From NCBI GenBank assembly GCA_029948255.1, contig JALIZF010001675.1:301001-365000 (forward strand): DNA of 64,000 bases, given 5' to 3'. This DNA comes from Telmatactis stephensoni. Its lineage: Eukaryota > Cnidaria > Anthozoa > Actiniaria > Isophelliidae. Of the stretch, positions 45,601 to 57,857 are shown in pieces. The position numbers were made by a program, and so were the translations under genes. Numbering within the stretch: position 1 is the first letter of the stretch; each line of letters begins with the position of its first letter. The notes under the pieces are model-generated. The model was not told where the DNA came from. It was given only the letters and a program-made list of their open reading frames with translations, and searched no databases.

Positions 45601-48600
45601 ATTGCTAAATCTTAGTTTAATAACAAAACACTGTTTGCTGATACTTGTGGGACATCGACCTAGCAAACATGCACGAAACATTGAGCTTTTATGTAGATCC
45701 AAGAAGAATCAGTCCGTCATGTATCAGTCGGCAGCGTTTTATACAACTCTTGGATGACAACATTTGTATCTGAGAAAAACTAACTACATTTTACCAATAG
45801 CAATTTCATATCTGAAAAAATGAAATGGCGGATGAACTATCGGCTTTTCATCATTTCTTGTAATTATTATAAAAGTGCTCAGTAAAATGTTTGAAAAAAT
45901 ACAGACGCGTTTCGATCGAGACGTGCCTCTTTTTCAGTGTCTAACGGCATATATAACTGAATCGAAGAAGAGGCATGTCTCAAAATGTCTGTAATTTTTT
46001 TCAAAATTTTTAGCACTTTTATAATAATGTATTACAAGAAATTTCGGACTAAATCGTTTAACAAAGTCATGCCACAGCCCAAATCAATTCTTTCATCGAC
46101 TCTCTATCTTCTCATCAATATGTTCCATTATCAGTAGCGTGTATTTCTGTTACCGCAAAATATAAACATTTTGTCTTATTGGAAAATAACTGGAAAGTCG
46201 CTTTCGCCAGTAATCCTGAAGGGATATATATATGATCCCGGAAAGAACTAGTTTTGAATTGAATTGATTGTTTTCGATCCACTAAAAGTTTATATTCCGA
46301 AATACATTTTTGCTTCTGCTAGTTATTTAGGATAAGAAATGCAATAAAATATTGGTACGTTTATGAAATATCCTAGAATTCCATATCAGTTGATTATCAA
46401 TTATATTGAAAATAGTTATATGTAAACTCATAAAATTATGTTCTCATCATTGTTATTGCTACTAAATTAATAAATCATAAGCATTTAAAATTATCTTATT
46501 TAGAATTCCAGGTCCCTGTAGAGAGACTTGGAAATCGATATTTTGCCACCAGCTCCATAATTACACCATGGATCCCATGGTGTTGCCCCACGGTGACAAA
46601 TTCAATATTTCAAGTTGTTAGTTTTTGTTAATTTCTTTTTGTTTGAATGTTTGTTAATTATTGCAGCATTAAGATAGTTTTGATTCGCGCTTTTCGTCAG
46701 CATAAGATTTTATCGTTTTTTCTTGGATCTTAAACAAGGAAACTTTGAATTTTAGGAAATCTAATTTTTCTTTTTTTCGGTGTAAAATTTTCGGAGATAT
46801 GCACGCATTTAAAAAAAGTTAATTGTACAAAAAAGATCTATAATTTTCAAAATCCCTCGATGAATTTTCTTGTCACTAAGTAAATATGGTGCCAAGCCCT
46901 GGAGGCTAGGTTTGTATCTGTGATGTTTCGTTCCAAAACTGACCATACAACTCGCTGGGCAAAATGATACTCGATTTAATTATCATGATTTTGAGTTAGT
47001 AATGCACTTGCCATTAGCTATCAAACAAATACTCAGTTTGATTAATTTAGCCCAGAATTGCTACATCCCAAAAGACCGATGCTATCCCAAACTTATAGGA
47101 GAGAAACTGCATGATAATAGACCTACAAGAAATACAGTCAATTCTAGAAAACGAAGCATTTTTATTCCACTTTAAAGACAAACTGAAGCATTTTATATTC
47201 GGCTTTGAACATATCACGTTTTCGCTCAGTGAAAGTCAAAAATTCTACCACCAACATTAAATAGAGCATATAAGGAGGACTCTTATAGAGTGCTTACAAT
47301 ATATCGGTGAAAAACTTTGTAAGAAATTGCACTAATTTGCACTAATTAAACAATAGAAAACAAAGGATTTCGCGCTATTTAGTACAATTTAGTTTGCTAA
47401 CTTTTACACGCAGATATATTGTAAGCACTCTACAAATTTTCATCATCGTATATACTCCTTTTCCGAGGAGAAATATAAAACTACAACGAAGTCTAGTACA
47501 TCCAACTATCCTGCATCCAGCTGCAATATTAAATAAAAGCCCTCTAAGAGGACATGTGGTTACCGTGGTCAAATGATAAATAAACAAGCAAAGCAATTAA
47601 ACTAAACAAAGAAACCAACAAAAATAAATAGAAAAGAAAGAAAGAATGCTTTCGAGAAAAAAATAATTATAATTTTTCTATCGATATGGAGTCTACGAGA
47701 ATGATGAAAGTGCTCCAAAAAGTCCTCCAAATTGTATATTACAAAGAAGAAAATGACAAACTAGGCAAACCACAACTTTCTATTCCTCAACGTTTTGAGG
47801 TTACTGAACAAACAGAACAGTCTTTGTAGTCACATCTGGACTCATTGGCTCTTTGTTAAATGACTAATTAAATTCGAAAATAATTTTCACATGTATTTCA
47901 CATCTTTTTTACATATTTCTCCCAGTAGTCTAGTGACAGGTAAAATAAAATACCAATACTGATCCAAACAAACACAAGCCACATGGAAAAACGAGTCTGC
48001 TTGACCTTTTGGTTAGCGGTATCGATGGCCAATGCCGAGTGTGTTCGTAGACTCCATATTTATTGAAAACTTCTAAGATTTTTTCAGTCATCGACAGGAA
48101 ATATCTGATGAAATTATAACAACCGCTGTTTAAAAAAGGTAGATATTTCTTAGAATATTTCATATTTTCGTCGTGAAAAATGATTAAAATGAGTCAAGTA
48201 ATCTTCGAGCCAATTCCGTATGTATTTCGTTCTCTCTTCGTGAACAACTTTGGCAAATCCGAATTACTTACACACTTACTTACACACACGATGACATAAT
48301 GGTACTGGCTTGTATACAAGCCAGTAACCACAAAAACCCTTCTGCTTTGACATGTACTTTGAAATGTTCATTACTTGACTGTAAAAATATCTTCAATTTT
48401 CTCTCTCTAGTTATTTTATGTAAATTTGTAAATTTATTAAATATATTTATTCTTGTTTATTTGACAAAGTGAGATCAATGAGGACCTATCTGTAAATCGC
48501 CAACTTGTGACGATAGTATCCTCAATAAAGATTTATTATTATTATTAATGCCTAGAGATGAATTTTTTCCACTACAGTGAATTAAAAGGCTCTCGAACAT

Positions 48601-51600
48601 AGGTAAACTCATTAGAGAGAATCTGCTATCCTCTGCATTATTGGCCAGAAATTTATTTCCAGAAAACTCGATTATTCCAACTTTTTAGGAGACCTAAAAA
48701 CCTTAAGAGATTCTTTTAAAGCACACCAATTCTGGCACAACTAAGTCTCTTGATTCCGACTGCAGTCCTTTGTTGTTCGAGAAAGTGTGAACTTTGTAAT
48801 AACTTTCTTGTAGAATCTCCCAAGTTTTCTAGTTTTGCTACCGGTAGATCTTACAAAAATCTCGAAAAATGTGACTTATATTATCTTGTCACATGCAAGA
48901 AATGTTCCATGCAATACCTGTGAGACCCACCAGCAATGAGTTCAAGGGCGGTATAGATTTCGAAATCACAGGTCAGCCATGAAATCCACTGAACAAAGAA
49001 AAACAAAACAAAAAAACACAACATCAAAAACCCGTGTGAAACACTATTCATTTCAAATGCGGATTTTTCATTTATCGCCACTGATAACATCGACCGCGTT
49101 AATTCTTTTAACAAGGAGGCCTTTTGGAGCTCACAATTATGTGCCCTCGCTCCCTATGGACTAAACAAAAGACAAGAATTTAATTTACCTAAGTGAATCA
49201 GCTTTAATTGACTTGGGGCTCAGTTCGTCCTTCGTAATGGCATTTTTAGCAATTAGTTCGTAGTTACGACAGTACACTATATTTTATATATACATTTTAT
49301 GTTTTATATGTTTAGTATTTGTTTTTATAACCTATTGTTTTAATAACCTATTGTTTTTATAACCTATTGTTTTTATAACCTATTGTTTTGAAGCTCAGTC
49401 CACTATATAAACTAGGTCCATTTTAATCATTTTAACGCACTCCAAACATTGTAAATTATATAGTAGTACTGAGTAGTACTTACGAAGGCCGAAGAGGCCG
49501 AAGCGTTTACGCAAAATACAGTTTTTTGACCAGCAAGTAGTTCGCGGTATGTCAACTTTCTAAGGGCCTGTTCACATGGAGGCAAGTTGTCCCTGGTAGC
49601 GGGGATAACTCTTTTGTTTTCTTTTGCCCTGGGTTAGACAAAACAAAATAGCTATCCCTGGCCTGTTACCAGGGACAACTCGCCTTCATGTGAACGGGCC
49701 CTAATGCTACAATATGTAATTCTTTTTGGCATCAGCGTTGAGTATAAGTTTGATCCTATACTAGTTAGTGTCAAGGTTGTTGGTGCTCCAACTATTTTTC
49801 TACAGTCTAACTATTCAGTCTTACATGAACATACTGTAAAAATACCCGTTCATCTTCAACTTTCTCTCTCTATGTATAATTATTATAAAAACTCTGTCAC
49901 ATGGGTAGTGGCCAACTCGAAAGTATTAAACTCCTTTGGCCACCACGCACGTGATCACCATACTTTACTCTGTATTTTTTATTCTTTCTAATTTCCTAAA
50001 ATGCAAATTGTCTAATGATAACCTGTACGTAAAATTTATTCTTACACGTGATATAACATGCAGAGGTTCAAAGTCCAACTAAACAGTTATTCTTTCTTTT
50101 CTAGCCATACAAAAGATGTACTTTCAATGTCCAATCAGTGCATCCATTACAAGCATACGTTAGTTCATTCAAGCATCCAGTGAGGTGAGCCTGACAATCG
50201 AATCGAATCGAATTGTATCGAATCGAATCGAATCGAAACTTAATTTTCGTATATCAAATCTGATAGCAGTTACAAACCACTAACTGGGGACACCAATAAG
50301 TCCAGTTAGTGTTAGTAATTGTGTTGTTTTCTGAAATCAAACGAGAACGAAATTACCGTTGTTACTTCTCCCATATGTTACATGGCCATGCCATGTTATC
50401 CATGACTAATGCTGACTCTTATCACGTGGTGTACACCACATAGATATGTTGACATCAAGCACACTACTCAGGACACATGTTTCGGAATAAAGTTACAAGT
50501 TTCTTTGTTCTATTTTCTTTGTTGGTTTTTATTTTGTAGTGAAACAAGTCCTATCAACAGTGCATTCAATTTGACAAAAACAATAATTAGGTCGAAATGT
50601 CCCCGCTTCGTATTCCATCGATTAAAAACCAGTTTAAATTCATGAACCTCTTGTCCTGGGGACAAATTTTTCCCCACGTACAACACAGCGCAAATTTTCC
50701 AAGAAGACATGCAGTACATACGTACGTATAGCTCGCGAAAGGAATTGTCCCTGCAAAAAGGACCAGCTTATATTATATATATGTCCCTGAAAAATGTCCT
50801 CCACTTTTTGCCAACTTAAACCTGGTTTCCACGAGTGACGGAAGCAGAAGCAACATAGGTAGATTTGGTAATGCATATTGTTCATTTCGTTCACCGTCTT
50901 TCTTCCCTAAAAAACAACCCAAAGAAAGAACCTCATAAAAAGGAAGGAAGGAAGGAAGGAAGGAAGGAAGGAAGGAAGGAAGGAAGGAAGGAAGGAAGGA
51001 AGGAAGGAAGGAAGGAAGGAAGGAAGGAAGGAAGGAAGGAAGGAAGGAAGGAAGGAAGGAAGGAAGGAAGGAAGGAAGGAAGGAAGGAAGGAAGGAAGGA
51101 AGGAAGGAAGGAAGGAAGGAAGGAAGGAAGGAAGGAAGGAAGGAAGGAAGGAAGGAAGGAAGGAAGGAAGGAAGGAAGGAAGGAAGGAAGGAAGGAAGGA
51201 AGGAAGGAAGGAAGGAAGGAAGGAAGGAAGGAAGGAAGGAAGGAAGGAAGGAAGGAAGGAAGGAAGGAAGGAAGGAAGGAAGGAAGGAAGGAAGGAAGGA
51301 AGGAAGGAAGGAAGGAAGGAAGGAAGGAAGGAAGGAAGGAAGGAAGGAAGGAAGGAAGGAAGGAAGGAAGGAAGGAAGGAAGGAAGGAAGGAAGGAAGGA
51401 AGGAAGGAAGGAAGGAAGGAAGGAAGGAAGGAAGGAAGGAAGGAAGGAAGGAAGGAAGGAAGGAAGGAAGGAAGGAAGGAAGGAGCTAGTCTGCGCATGC
51501 TGATTCGATCTGTTTCTCGTTCCGTCGCAATCTCGTACCCAGGGCCTGCGTTCCTGGTCGCTGGTTCTGGGTACGGAGATTGGTTCCGTCGTTTGTGAAA

Positions 51601-51927
51601 ACCACGCTCCGGCCAGGCCTTAAAGGTCCATTCTCTCCTCATGTGGAAGATCATTTCCCTTTTATTATTATTATTTTTTTTTTCAAAGTTGAATTTGATT
51701 TTTGTAGATTATACTGGACAAAAGCAGCTTATGACTACATGTACGACGCCGGTGAAAGACTTCTAAGAAATTTTCCCGTACAAGCAACTATACAGGTTGT
51801 CGAAGAAAGTGACAGCGAAGATGATGATGATGATGATGATGATGATATTGATAGTGATGACAAAGATAATACACTAGAACCGCAAGAAAAGAAAGAAAGA
51901 AAAGACAGACACAAAAGCACTGAGTGA
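42601..51927 (+). CDS. ripply: Ripply-family T-box co-repressor adaptor
   Basis: Four exons, 42601-42635, 43035-43104, 50105-50184 and 51708-51927, join in phase (405 nt) to 134 residues; vertebrate Ripply1/2 are about 130-150. Ripply proteins bind T-box factors through the C-terminal Ripply homology region and recruit Groucho/TLE through WRPW, turning T-box activators into repressors in the nucleus. WRPW is at residues 16-19. FKHPVRLYW (57-65) and DYMYDAGERLLRNFPVQATI (71-90) are the two conserved parts of the homology region. A long acidic run (ESDSEDDDDDDDDD) and a basic tail follow, as in the family. Each splice site is GT-AG. The first exon (MNHCGNFPAET) was chosen because its ATG precedes a donor of the right phase 400 bases upstream; it is the least certain part. 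Intron 2 is 7 kb. Intron 3 carries a (GGAA)n tract. Confidence 0.85.
47288..47430. mobile_element. MITE family C, copy 2
   Basis: GAGTGCTTACAATATATCGG to the mirrored GTAAGCACTC, flanked by TA at 47286-47287 and 47431-47432. It shares its core with 32634-32774 although the tips differ. Confidence 0.75.
49564..49701. mobile_element. 138-bp MITE with TAA duplication
   Basis: GGGCCTGTTCACATGGAGGC at the left mirrors CATGTGAACGGGCCC at the right. TAA is at 49561-49563 and 49702-49704. The inner parts (AAGTTGTCCCTGGTA, TACCAGGGACAACT) also pair. It is PIF/Harbinger-like by its target. Confidence 0.85.
50196..50238. repeat. (AATCG)n short tandem repeat
   Basis: About eight AATCG units, two altered, start 12 bases after the donor of ripply exon 3. 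Confidence 0.85.
50940..51484. repeat. (GGAA)n microsatellite, ~545 bp
   Basis: About 136 uninterrupted GGAA/AAGG units in ripply intron 3. GGAA is the ETS-family core. The long open frames on both strands are artefacts of the repeat. Flanking 51485-51600 resembles a GC-rich hairpin repeat (CTCGTACCCAGGGCC / GGTTCTGGGTACGGAG). Confidence 0.97.
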
Positions 51928-53955
51928 TTTCAGTATGACACAGAGTCCTAGTGATATTCTTGTTTCAATTTTTGTACATACAAAAGTTTATATATATCTA
52001 ATTTATGGATAATAACTATGTAATATATATTTCACAGAAAATTATATTATCTGCGGGTGACAGTGTTCTCTGCACAAATCGGTTCGGTTATCTAGTTTTG
52101 TGCGCTCGTTCCGCTATTTTAAAGGCCAGCGGTTTTACTGCGCCAGAGTCTCGTCACGTGACAAGTTTCTTCCAGCTGGGTCAAAATGATCGATTTTCAT
52201 GTCTTACCGGGTACCTTAGAAAAGACTCATGTAAACGTAGATGAATTCTTGTCCTGGTCTCCATGGAAACCTCTCGCCCGAAAGCTATGTGACGAACTCA
52301 GCTCGGGACATCTTTCTTTCCAGGCTCTTCTCAGGGCCTGGGAACGAGGATGAGCCTGGGACGGAATCGACCAGTAAAAGCACTCCATTGCTTAAGTACA
52401 TTTCATATCTGTAAAAGATGAGGTTAGAAAAAAAAAGCAAGCTTGTTATTGTTATAATTATATTGTTTTGTAATTTCGCAGAAATGTGATCAAGATCACA
52501 AAAATTGAGTACCGTTTTTTTCATCAAAATTCATATATATATATTCGTGCAAGTCACAATGGTGGTATTTCTATTGCTTCATTTAAGCTGGTTTGTTGAA
52601 GGCTGGACGCCCATGCACACTTATCCAAACAAAATTTGAAAACGAATCGCTCTTTTTTTAATTTTTTTCTGCTACGCCTAAGCATTGCGTCCACACTACA
52701 ACCGGACGTTTTCTTTTCTCTAAGGAGTAAAAACGGGTGAAGAATAATGTTTGCGTTAATTTCAAATTTATTTGGACTAGTGTGAACGCGCCTGGCCTAA
52801 AAGTATGTATGTTTTCAAAAACGTTTGTTACACGAAACGATTTAATTTCAACGATTTTCCGCGCAACACTTGGTCAAATTCATAATTTTGCGTTAAACGT
52901 TTTTAAAATTCAAATCAAACAATTGCAACGCGTTGCCTAAGCAAAAATTTTGCTAAAAATCGTTAAGTTTTGTATGTTCAGCGGCATAAACTTTAGCAGC
53001 AACATTGTTGCGTGGAAAATCGTTGTGAGTCGTCTCGTGTAGCACCACGTAAAATAACCAAGGCAAAGCGTTCAAATGCCGAGTATAGCAACCAGGTTTT
53101 GGAACGTTTTTGAAAACAGTTGTAAAACATTTATTTAACTGAATAGCAATGTTTACAAAATTATGAGGTTTGATTTAAAGATCATTTTTTCATTTTGTGA
53201 TTCATTTTTAAATTTTAATTTGTTTAGGTTTTTGTATATTTTATGTTAAAGTATAAAATCGCAGCTCGGAACACTTTATACTCACTTTATAAAAGATTTT
53301 CAAAATCAAATATATGCTCATGCACTGAAATAAAGAAAATATGAATGTTATCTGTTGCACATTTTTAATTTAGTGATTCCGGTTACAAAAGCTTTGAAAA
53401 TTGAATGTAATATATTTTGCGTTCCTGGCCTGTTTTTCTTTTTAATTTTTCCTCTCCTCTCCTCTCCTCTCCTCTCCTCTCCTCTCCTCTCCTCTCCTCT
53501 CCTCTTCTCGACTTATTGGATGTGCTTTACTGTTGAAGCAATAACAAAGTGGCTTTGACTAATGACAAATAAACCAAAAATAGAGAATGGACTTAAAGTA
53601 GGAAGTTGTAGACCATTGTCCTTGTTTCAACGTGTCAAAGTCATGTTTTAGCGCATGACATGTTACGTATTAATGCGAAGTTAGACTACGTAGAAGAGGG
53701 AATTCGGCGTGCTACTGTGTGTCGCAATATATAAATGTAAGGATGAAAAAATACAGAAATCTAAATGACTAGCTTAAGCTATTGATGCTGGTACAAACGA
53801 TGAACTGAACAAATTCAGCAAACTTTTTTCCACTTCATTTCTGAACTCCTTAACTTGTGGGCTTCCTGTTTTGTAGCTTGCGCAACGAAGATCGACTGCA
53901 CAACTCATCGACTTCCGGCTGCCAACTGTTTACTACGAACTCCCGAACCTACAAA
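51928..53955. other. Intergenic between ripply and the GPCR
   Basis: No gene seen. It has a (CTCTC)n tract at about 53450-53507 and GC-rich GGCCTGGGAACGAGGATGAG-like repeat sequence near 52330. The promoter of the GPCR should lie at the right edge. Confidence 0.45.
53450..53507. repeat. (CCTCT)n pentanucleotide repeat
   Basis: About eleven clean CCTCT units. Confidence 0.95.
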
Positions 53956-56922
53956 ATGCTTAATTCTAGCGTCAATCCGAGCCATAAACTGGCTTCACAC
54001 CTTACAAATATTATTCCAGCTGCAGTGTCGTGCTCTCTATCAATAATCGGAGCCCTTTTTATCATTATCACGTATTTTATGTGGAAGGACATTCAAACAA
54101 CTTCGCGACGAATTCTGGTGTACATTTCCATTGCGGACTTCTTTGCTGCTCTTGGAAACATCGTTGGAATTCTCTCTCCTCGAAATGATACACTCTGCCT
54201 TATTCAAAGCACAATAGGAACTTTCTTTATCCTGTGCTCTTTCTTTTGGACAGTTTTTCTAGCAGTCTATTTGTTCATTGGTTGCACGCGTAAAAATCTG
54301 TACTTAGCTGAGCAGCTCATGGGGGTGTTTCACGTTATCGGTTGGGGTGTTCCTTGTATAATTGTCTGTGTTGGTGCTGCGACTGGTAAGATGGGATACA
54401 ATGGCGACGTCGTTTCGTCTGGTTGGTGTTGGATCACCGGGAAAATAAGCAGGAAGAATCAGATCAAATGGATGTTGATCGCTGGAAAGTTTTGGGAAGT
54501 ATCAGCGTTTGTAGTGATCACTGTGTTATATATTCTGATTAGAAGAGGAATGAGAAAAGAAGTAAGTAAAATTACATGGTTGCATAACTTGTTCATGTAT
54601 TTTAGCTCAGAGACCTGCTAAATCGCTGTGATAGTCTCCTTTGCGGGCGGGGTGGGGGTGGGGATGGGGGAAGGGAGGTGGAGGTGAAGTGGAGGGGTAC
54701 TGGTCCTGGGGGTGGGAAAGGGGGAACTGGAGGTCAGACATGGACAGGCCTCTCAGATCTTATTCTCAATTTTATGGATAGAATGCCATTCCAGACCTAG
54801 CCTGATTATCAGTGAGGCTTTTTCAGAGAAGAGGTCAAAACAACGGTACAAAGTGGGAACCTGACTTTTCTAGATCTGGTGGGTACTGGGACATACCACC
54901 CCTCCCCTAATAGGTACCTTGAAAATCTCAATACTGGCTGCATGTAGTGACAGTTTCTATCTATATGTTGTTTAGTCTTGGAACATGCAGTTCATGAATT
55001 ACTGCAATTTAGAATTTACTTTTCGAGATATTTGATGACAAAGTTCAGCATTTTACTCCTTAAGGTGGTGGGTGCCAGTTAATACCACCCACCAGTCTAA
55101 ATTGGGTACCTTGAGATGACAATCGACTTTATCCCTAAAGAGAAGGGAAGGGAGAAATGGGTGAGAAGGGAAAAGGTTATTCCAGACCAGACCAGTAAAC
55201 AGAGTAAATATATCCATAATTGAAGGGATATCCCATGGAATGGCCTAAGTGACTTTTTGAAGTTTAGGTATATTGACATTTTGGCATGTATGCAAAAGCC
55301 TCATACCATTTTAAACCACTTGAGAAAGCTTGAAATAAATTCTGATCTCTGACAGAAAAGTTACTTTGGCTGTTTTTGTCTGCACCCCTTGAAATGTAAG
55401 ATATTGTTGCACAGAGCATAGTAACAGTACATTTTTTTCTGCCACTGTTATGAGTCAAGAGAGAAATGCTTGAAACTTCACCAAAGATTACATCTTTTCA
55501 AATGTGCTGCATTGCCTTTGCAATCACTTCACTCAGATATAGCAAAATTGATAGATCTAGATAGAAGGATATTAATCTAGATAGAAGGATATTGATTGAA
55601 AAAATCAAAATATTGTCTCATTCAAATTTAACTCTTTGTCTCTTTCCTCAATTTCCCAGTTACACAAAGCTGAGGATCTACAGCTAAGTGAGAGATCAAG
55701 CCGAGCAGCTCAGGCAGCCGAGAGAAAGCTGATTCTAGTTCCTCTTTCATTTGTGGCACTTCGTATATGGGGGACTGTCCGCTTCTTTCTTTTTGTCAAA
55801 TATGGGCATTCTGATATTGAATGGTTGCTTATCTTACAGGTAAGGAGGTTATCATTATTGATCATAATTAATATAAGCCAGCTATACAACAGGAGAAAGA
55901 CGAGACTGAGTTTGCCAGCCCATGCATACATCCACTAATCCTCAGCTAATGTGTTTGTGTTTCCCATTAGAGAAAAACATGAGAATTAATATATATTTAG
56001 TAGTTCCAGGAAACATCCATACCCCCACCACAGAGGGATTTTGAATTTCTGGAGGGGAGGGGGGTCAAAGAAAGAACAAAATTAAAGAGTTTGTATGGAA
56101 GAAAAATGGAAGTTCCAGAGAATAGGGGGGTCCATTTTCAAAATCCCTCCGTGGTAGGGGTGTGGATATTTATTTTGCAAAATTTATACTATTTCCCCCT
56201 CCTCCATCTCCCATTTTGATCTGATTTTTTTCTAGAGGGGGTCATAAGGGGGTATGGAAACCACAAAACTGCAAACAAAATTGAGAAGAAAAAAACTCAT
56301 CAAAATTCCCAAAACTGCACTGAACCGAGTACAAAATGTGATGTCAAAAACCACAAAACCACAGGTTAAAATAGCAAATAACAGCGAAAACGCAAAACTG
56401 CATAAAAAATAATGCAAAATCGCATCACCGCAAACCCTTACATCCCCCTCCTTCTACTTCTTCTCCCTCCCCTCCCTTCTCTCAGGGGTATTATGACATC
56501 ATCCATGGATGGTCCAGCCTCCACCCCTCCCTCCATCATTGCTGACCAATCCTGCATGCAGGTATTTCAAGTTACTCCAAGCTTCAATGATTAGGAAGTC
56601 AAAACTTAATTAAGGATGTGAGAATTAGTAATCATTAATATTAATGTGTTATTAATTATTTTAGGGTATTGGAGACAGTGCACCTGGCTTTGTCAACTTT
56701 CTAATATTTTGCTTCTTCACTGAAAAAGTTCAAAGTCAGATTAGAAAAGCATTCAGTAGCTGTTGCTATAGACTTTGTCCAGGAGTGTTAGTAGAGTGTT
56801 GTCAAAAGTCCAGGAAACATGACAAGCTTAATGACAAGATCTGTGGTCCTAGCTCTTCCACTCCTGATTACCAAACATTCGGAAAAAGTGAAGAACTGAA
56901 CGAGAGCTGCACAACTAATTAA
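53956..56922 (+). CDS. GPR157: GPR157-like seven-transmembrane receptor
   Basis: Exons 53956-54561, 55660-55839 and 56665-56922 join in phase to 347 residues (human GPR157 is 335). GPR157 is a Gq-coupled receptor related to cAMP-type receptors, described in vertebrates on the primary cilium of neural progenitors; its ligand is not settled. Seven hydrophobic segments are visible. Family marks are RRILVYISIADFFAALGN (TM2), SFFWTVFLAVYLF (TM3), FHVIGWGVPCIIVC (TM4), GWCWI in extracellular loop 2, WMLIAGKFWEVSAF (TM5), LVPLSFVALRIWGTVRF (TM6) and GIGDSAPGFVNFLIF (TM7). The C-tail has a Cys-rich patch (SSCCYR) that could be palmitoylated. The start at 53956 was preferred over the in-frame ATG at 53857 because it leaves about 19 residues before TM1, as in the family. 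AATAAA lies near 57178. Confidence 0.88.
55998..56178. mobile_element. MITE family B, copy 3
   Basis: GTAGTTCCAGGAAACATCCATACCCCC at the left is partly mirrored by GGGGTGTGGATATTTATTTTGC at the right; the interior GTTTGTATGGAAGAAAAATG is shared with copy 1. The right tip is eroded. It lies in GPCR intron 2. Confidence 0.65.
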
Positions 56923-57724
56923 TTTTTAGATTTTTTGGTTATTCATCAAGCTAAGGAGGAGTCCAGCTCTAACCTGAATTTCAAAAAACTAAGTCCTGTA
57001 GTATATATAGACATCTCTATAACCTTTTATAGAATATGCCTTGTGTTTCTTAGCTTGCATTTTTCTCGTGCTCTTCATCTTCCATATCATCATTTTTGTA
57101 TCACAGTACAGAGACACGCACGGCAGTTCTATATTGCATACCAAACGAAAAAACTAACTAACTAACCAACTGACTGAATAAATAAATATTAAATAAATAA
57201 ATAAATAGAAAATGTAAAGTGAAAAATAAATTAAATGTACAGCTAGAATTACGTTTATTATTACTAAAGCTATAATGTAACCAAAACTTTCGCCTTGAAT
57301 TCAAGTTGTAGTTATATGACAGGAAAAAATGTCCATTCCCAACTTGGGGTTTCCCTTGGTCTAAATTGGGAATCTGTTCTATTTTACTTGGGAAATCTGT
57401 AATACCCAAACTTGTAAAAATAGAAGAGATTCCCAGTAATTCTCTTGATGGACCCAGGGCAGCCCCGTGTTTGACCCAAGATGGGAATTGACATTTTTTC
57501 CCTGTGTATTCTAAAATGAATAATATATTGTACTTTAGTTACTCAGTTCATTACAAGAAAATGTAAGGTCAAGTGCGTCATTCACATCTCATATATATGT
57601 ACACACGTGCGCACGATTTGCTTTCTGGAACACGTCAAGAAGATGACCGTAAATAGAACTATCTGAAAACAGTATATATCAATCATGGAATTTTCAGCGA
57701 AGATCAGGCACAGTTTTATGCAGG
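56923..57724. other. GPCR 3' flank; one dispersed repeat
   Basis: About 57323-57515 is an inverted copy of the repeat at 12580-12712 (CCCAACTTGGGG, GGGAATCTGTTCTATTTTAC). No gene is seen. Confidence 0.55.
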
Positions 57725-57729
57725 GACAG

Positions 57730-57826
57730 TGTAATGTAGTTGGGTTACCTGTGTATTATGGGATGCGGAGAGAGCATGCGGACAGTGTTAGTAAAGTCTG
57801 AATCAACTCATTTGAGGTACACTTCA
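57730..57826 (+). repeat. 5' LTR of the Ty3-type element (97 bp)
   Basis: Starts TGTAATGTAG and ends TACACTTCA, preceded by the target duplication GACAG at 57725-57729. It differs from the 3' LTR by a 9-bp insertion (CTCATTTGA) and is otherwise almost the same. The tRNA primer-binding site (TGGCGACGAGGAG) follows at 57828. Confidence 0.92.
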
Positions 57827-57857
57827 TTGGCGACGAGGAGAAAATAAACTAACGAAA

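Larger units (their letters stand above)
43105..50104. other. Ripply intron 2; MITEs and a LINE tail, no gene seen
   Basis: AT-rich. It contains a MITE-like inverted pair at about 45860-46035 (AATTATTATAAAAGTGCT...), the family C MITE at 47288-47430, a LINE 3' tail at about 48380-48550 (CCTCAATAAAG then ATT repeats), four copies of a 16-17 bp unit (AACCTATTGTTTTTAT) at about 49328-49391 and a MITE at 49564-49701. Open frames are short and unconvincing. Confidence 0.55.

Noticed and set aside
50773..51654. Open frames of 212 and 293 codons over the GGAA tract
   Set aside because: Artefact of the tetranucleotide repeat; it lies in a ripply intron.
53857..53955. Longer GPCR N-terminus from the upstream ATG
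   Set aside because: Possible, but it adds 33 residues not typical of the family; kept as an alternative only.
56490..56561. Possible extra GPCR exon between exons 2 and 3 (AG at its left, GT at its right)
   Set aside because: In the phase required it meets a stop at once, and joining exon 2 directly to 56665 reproduces the family sequence.
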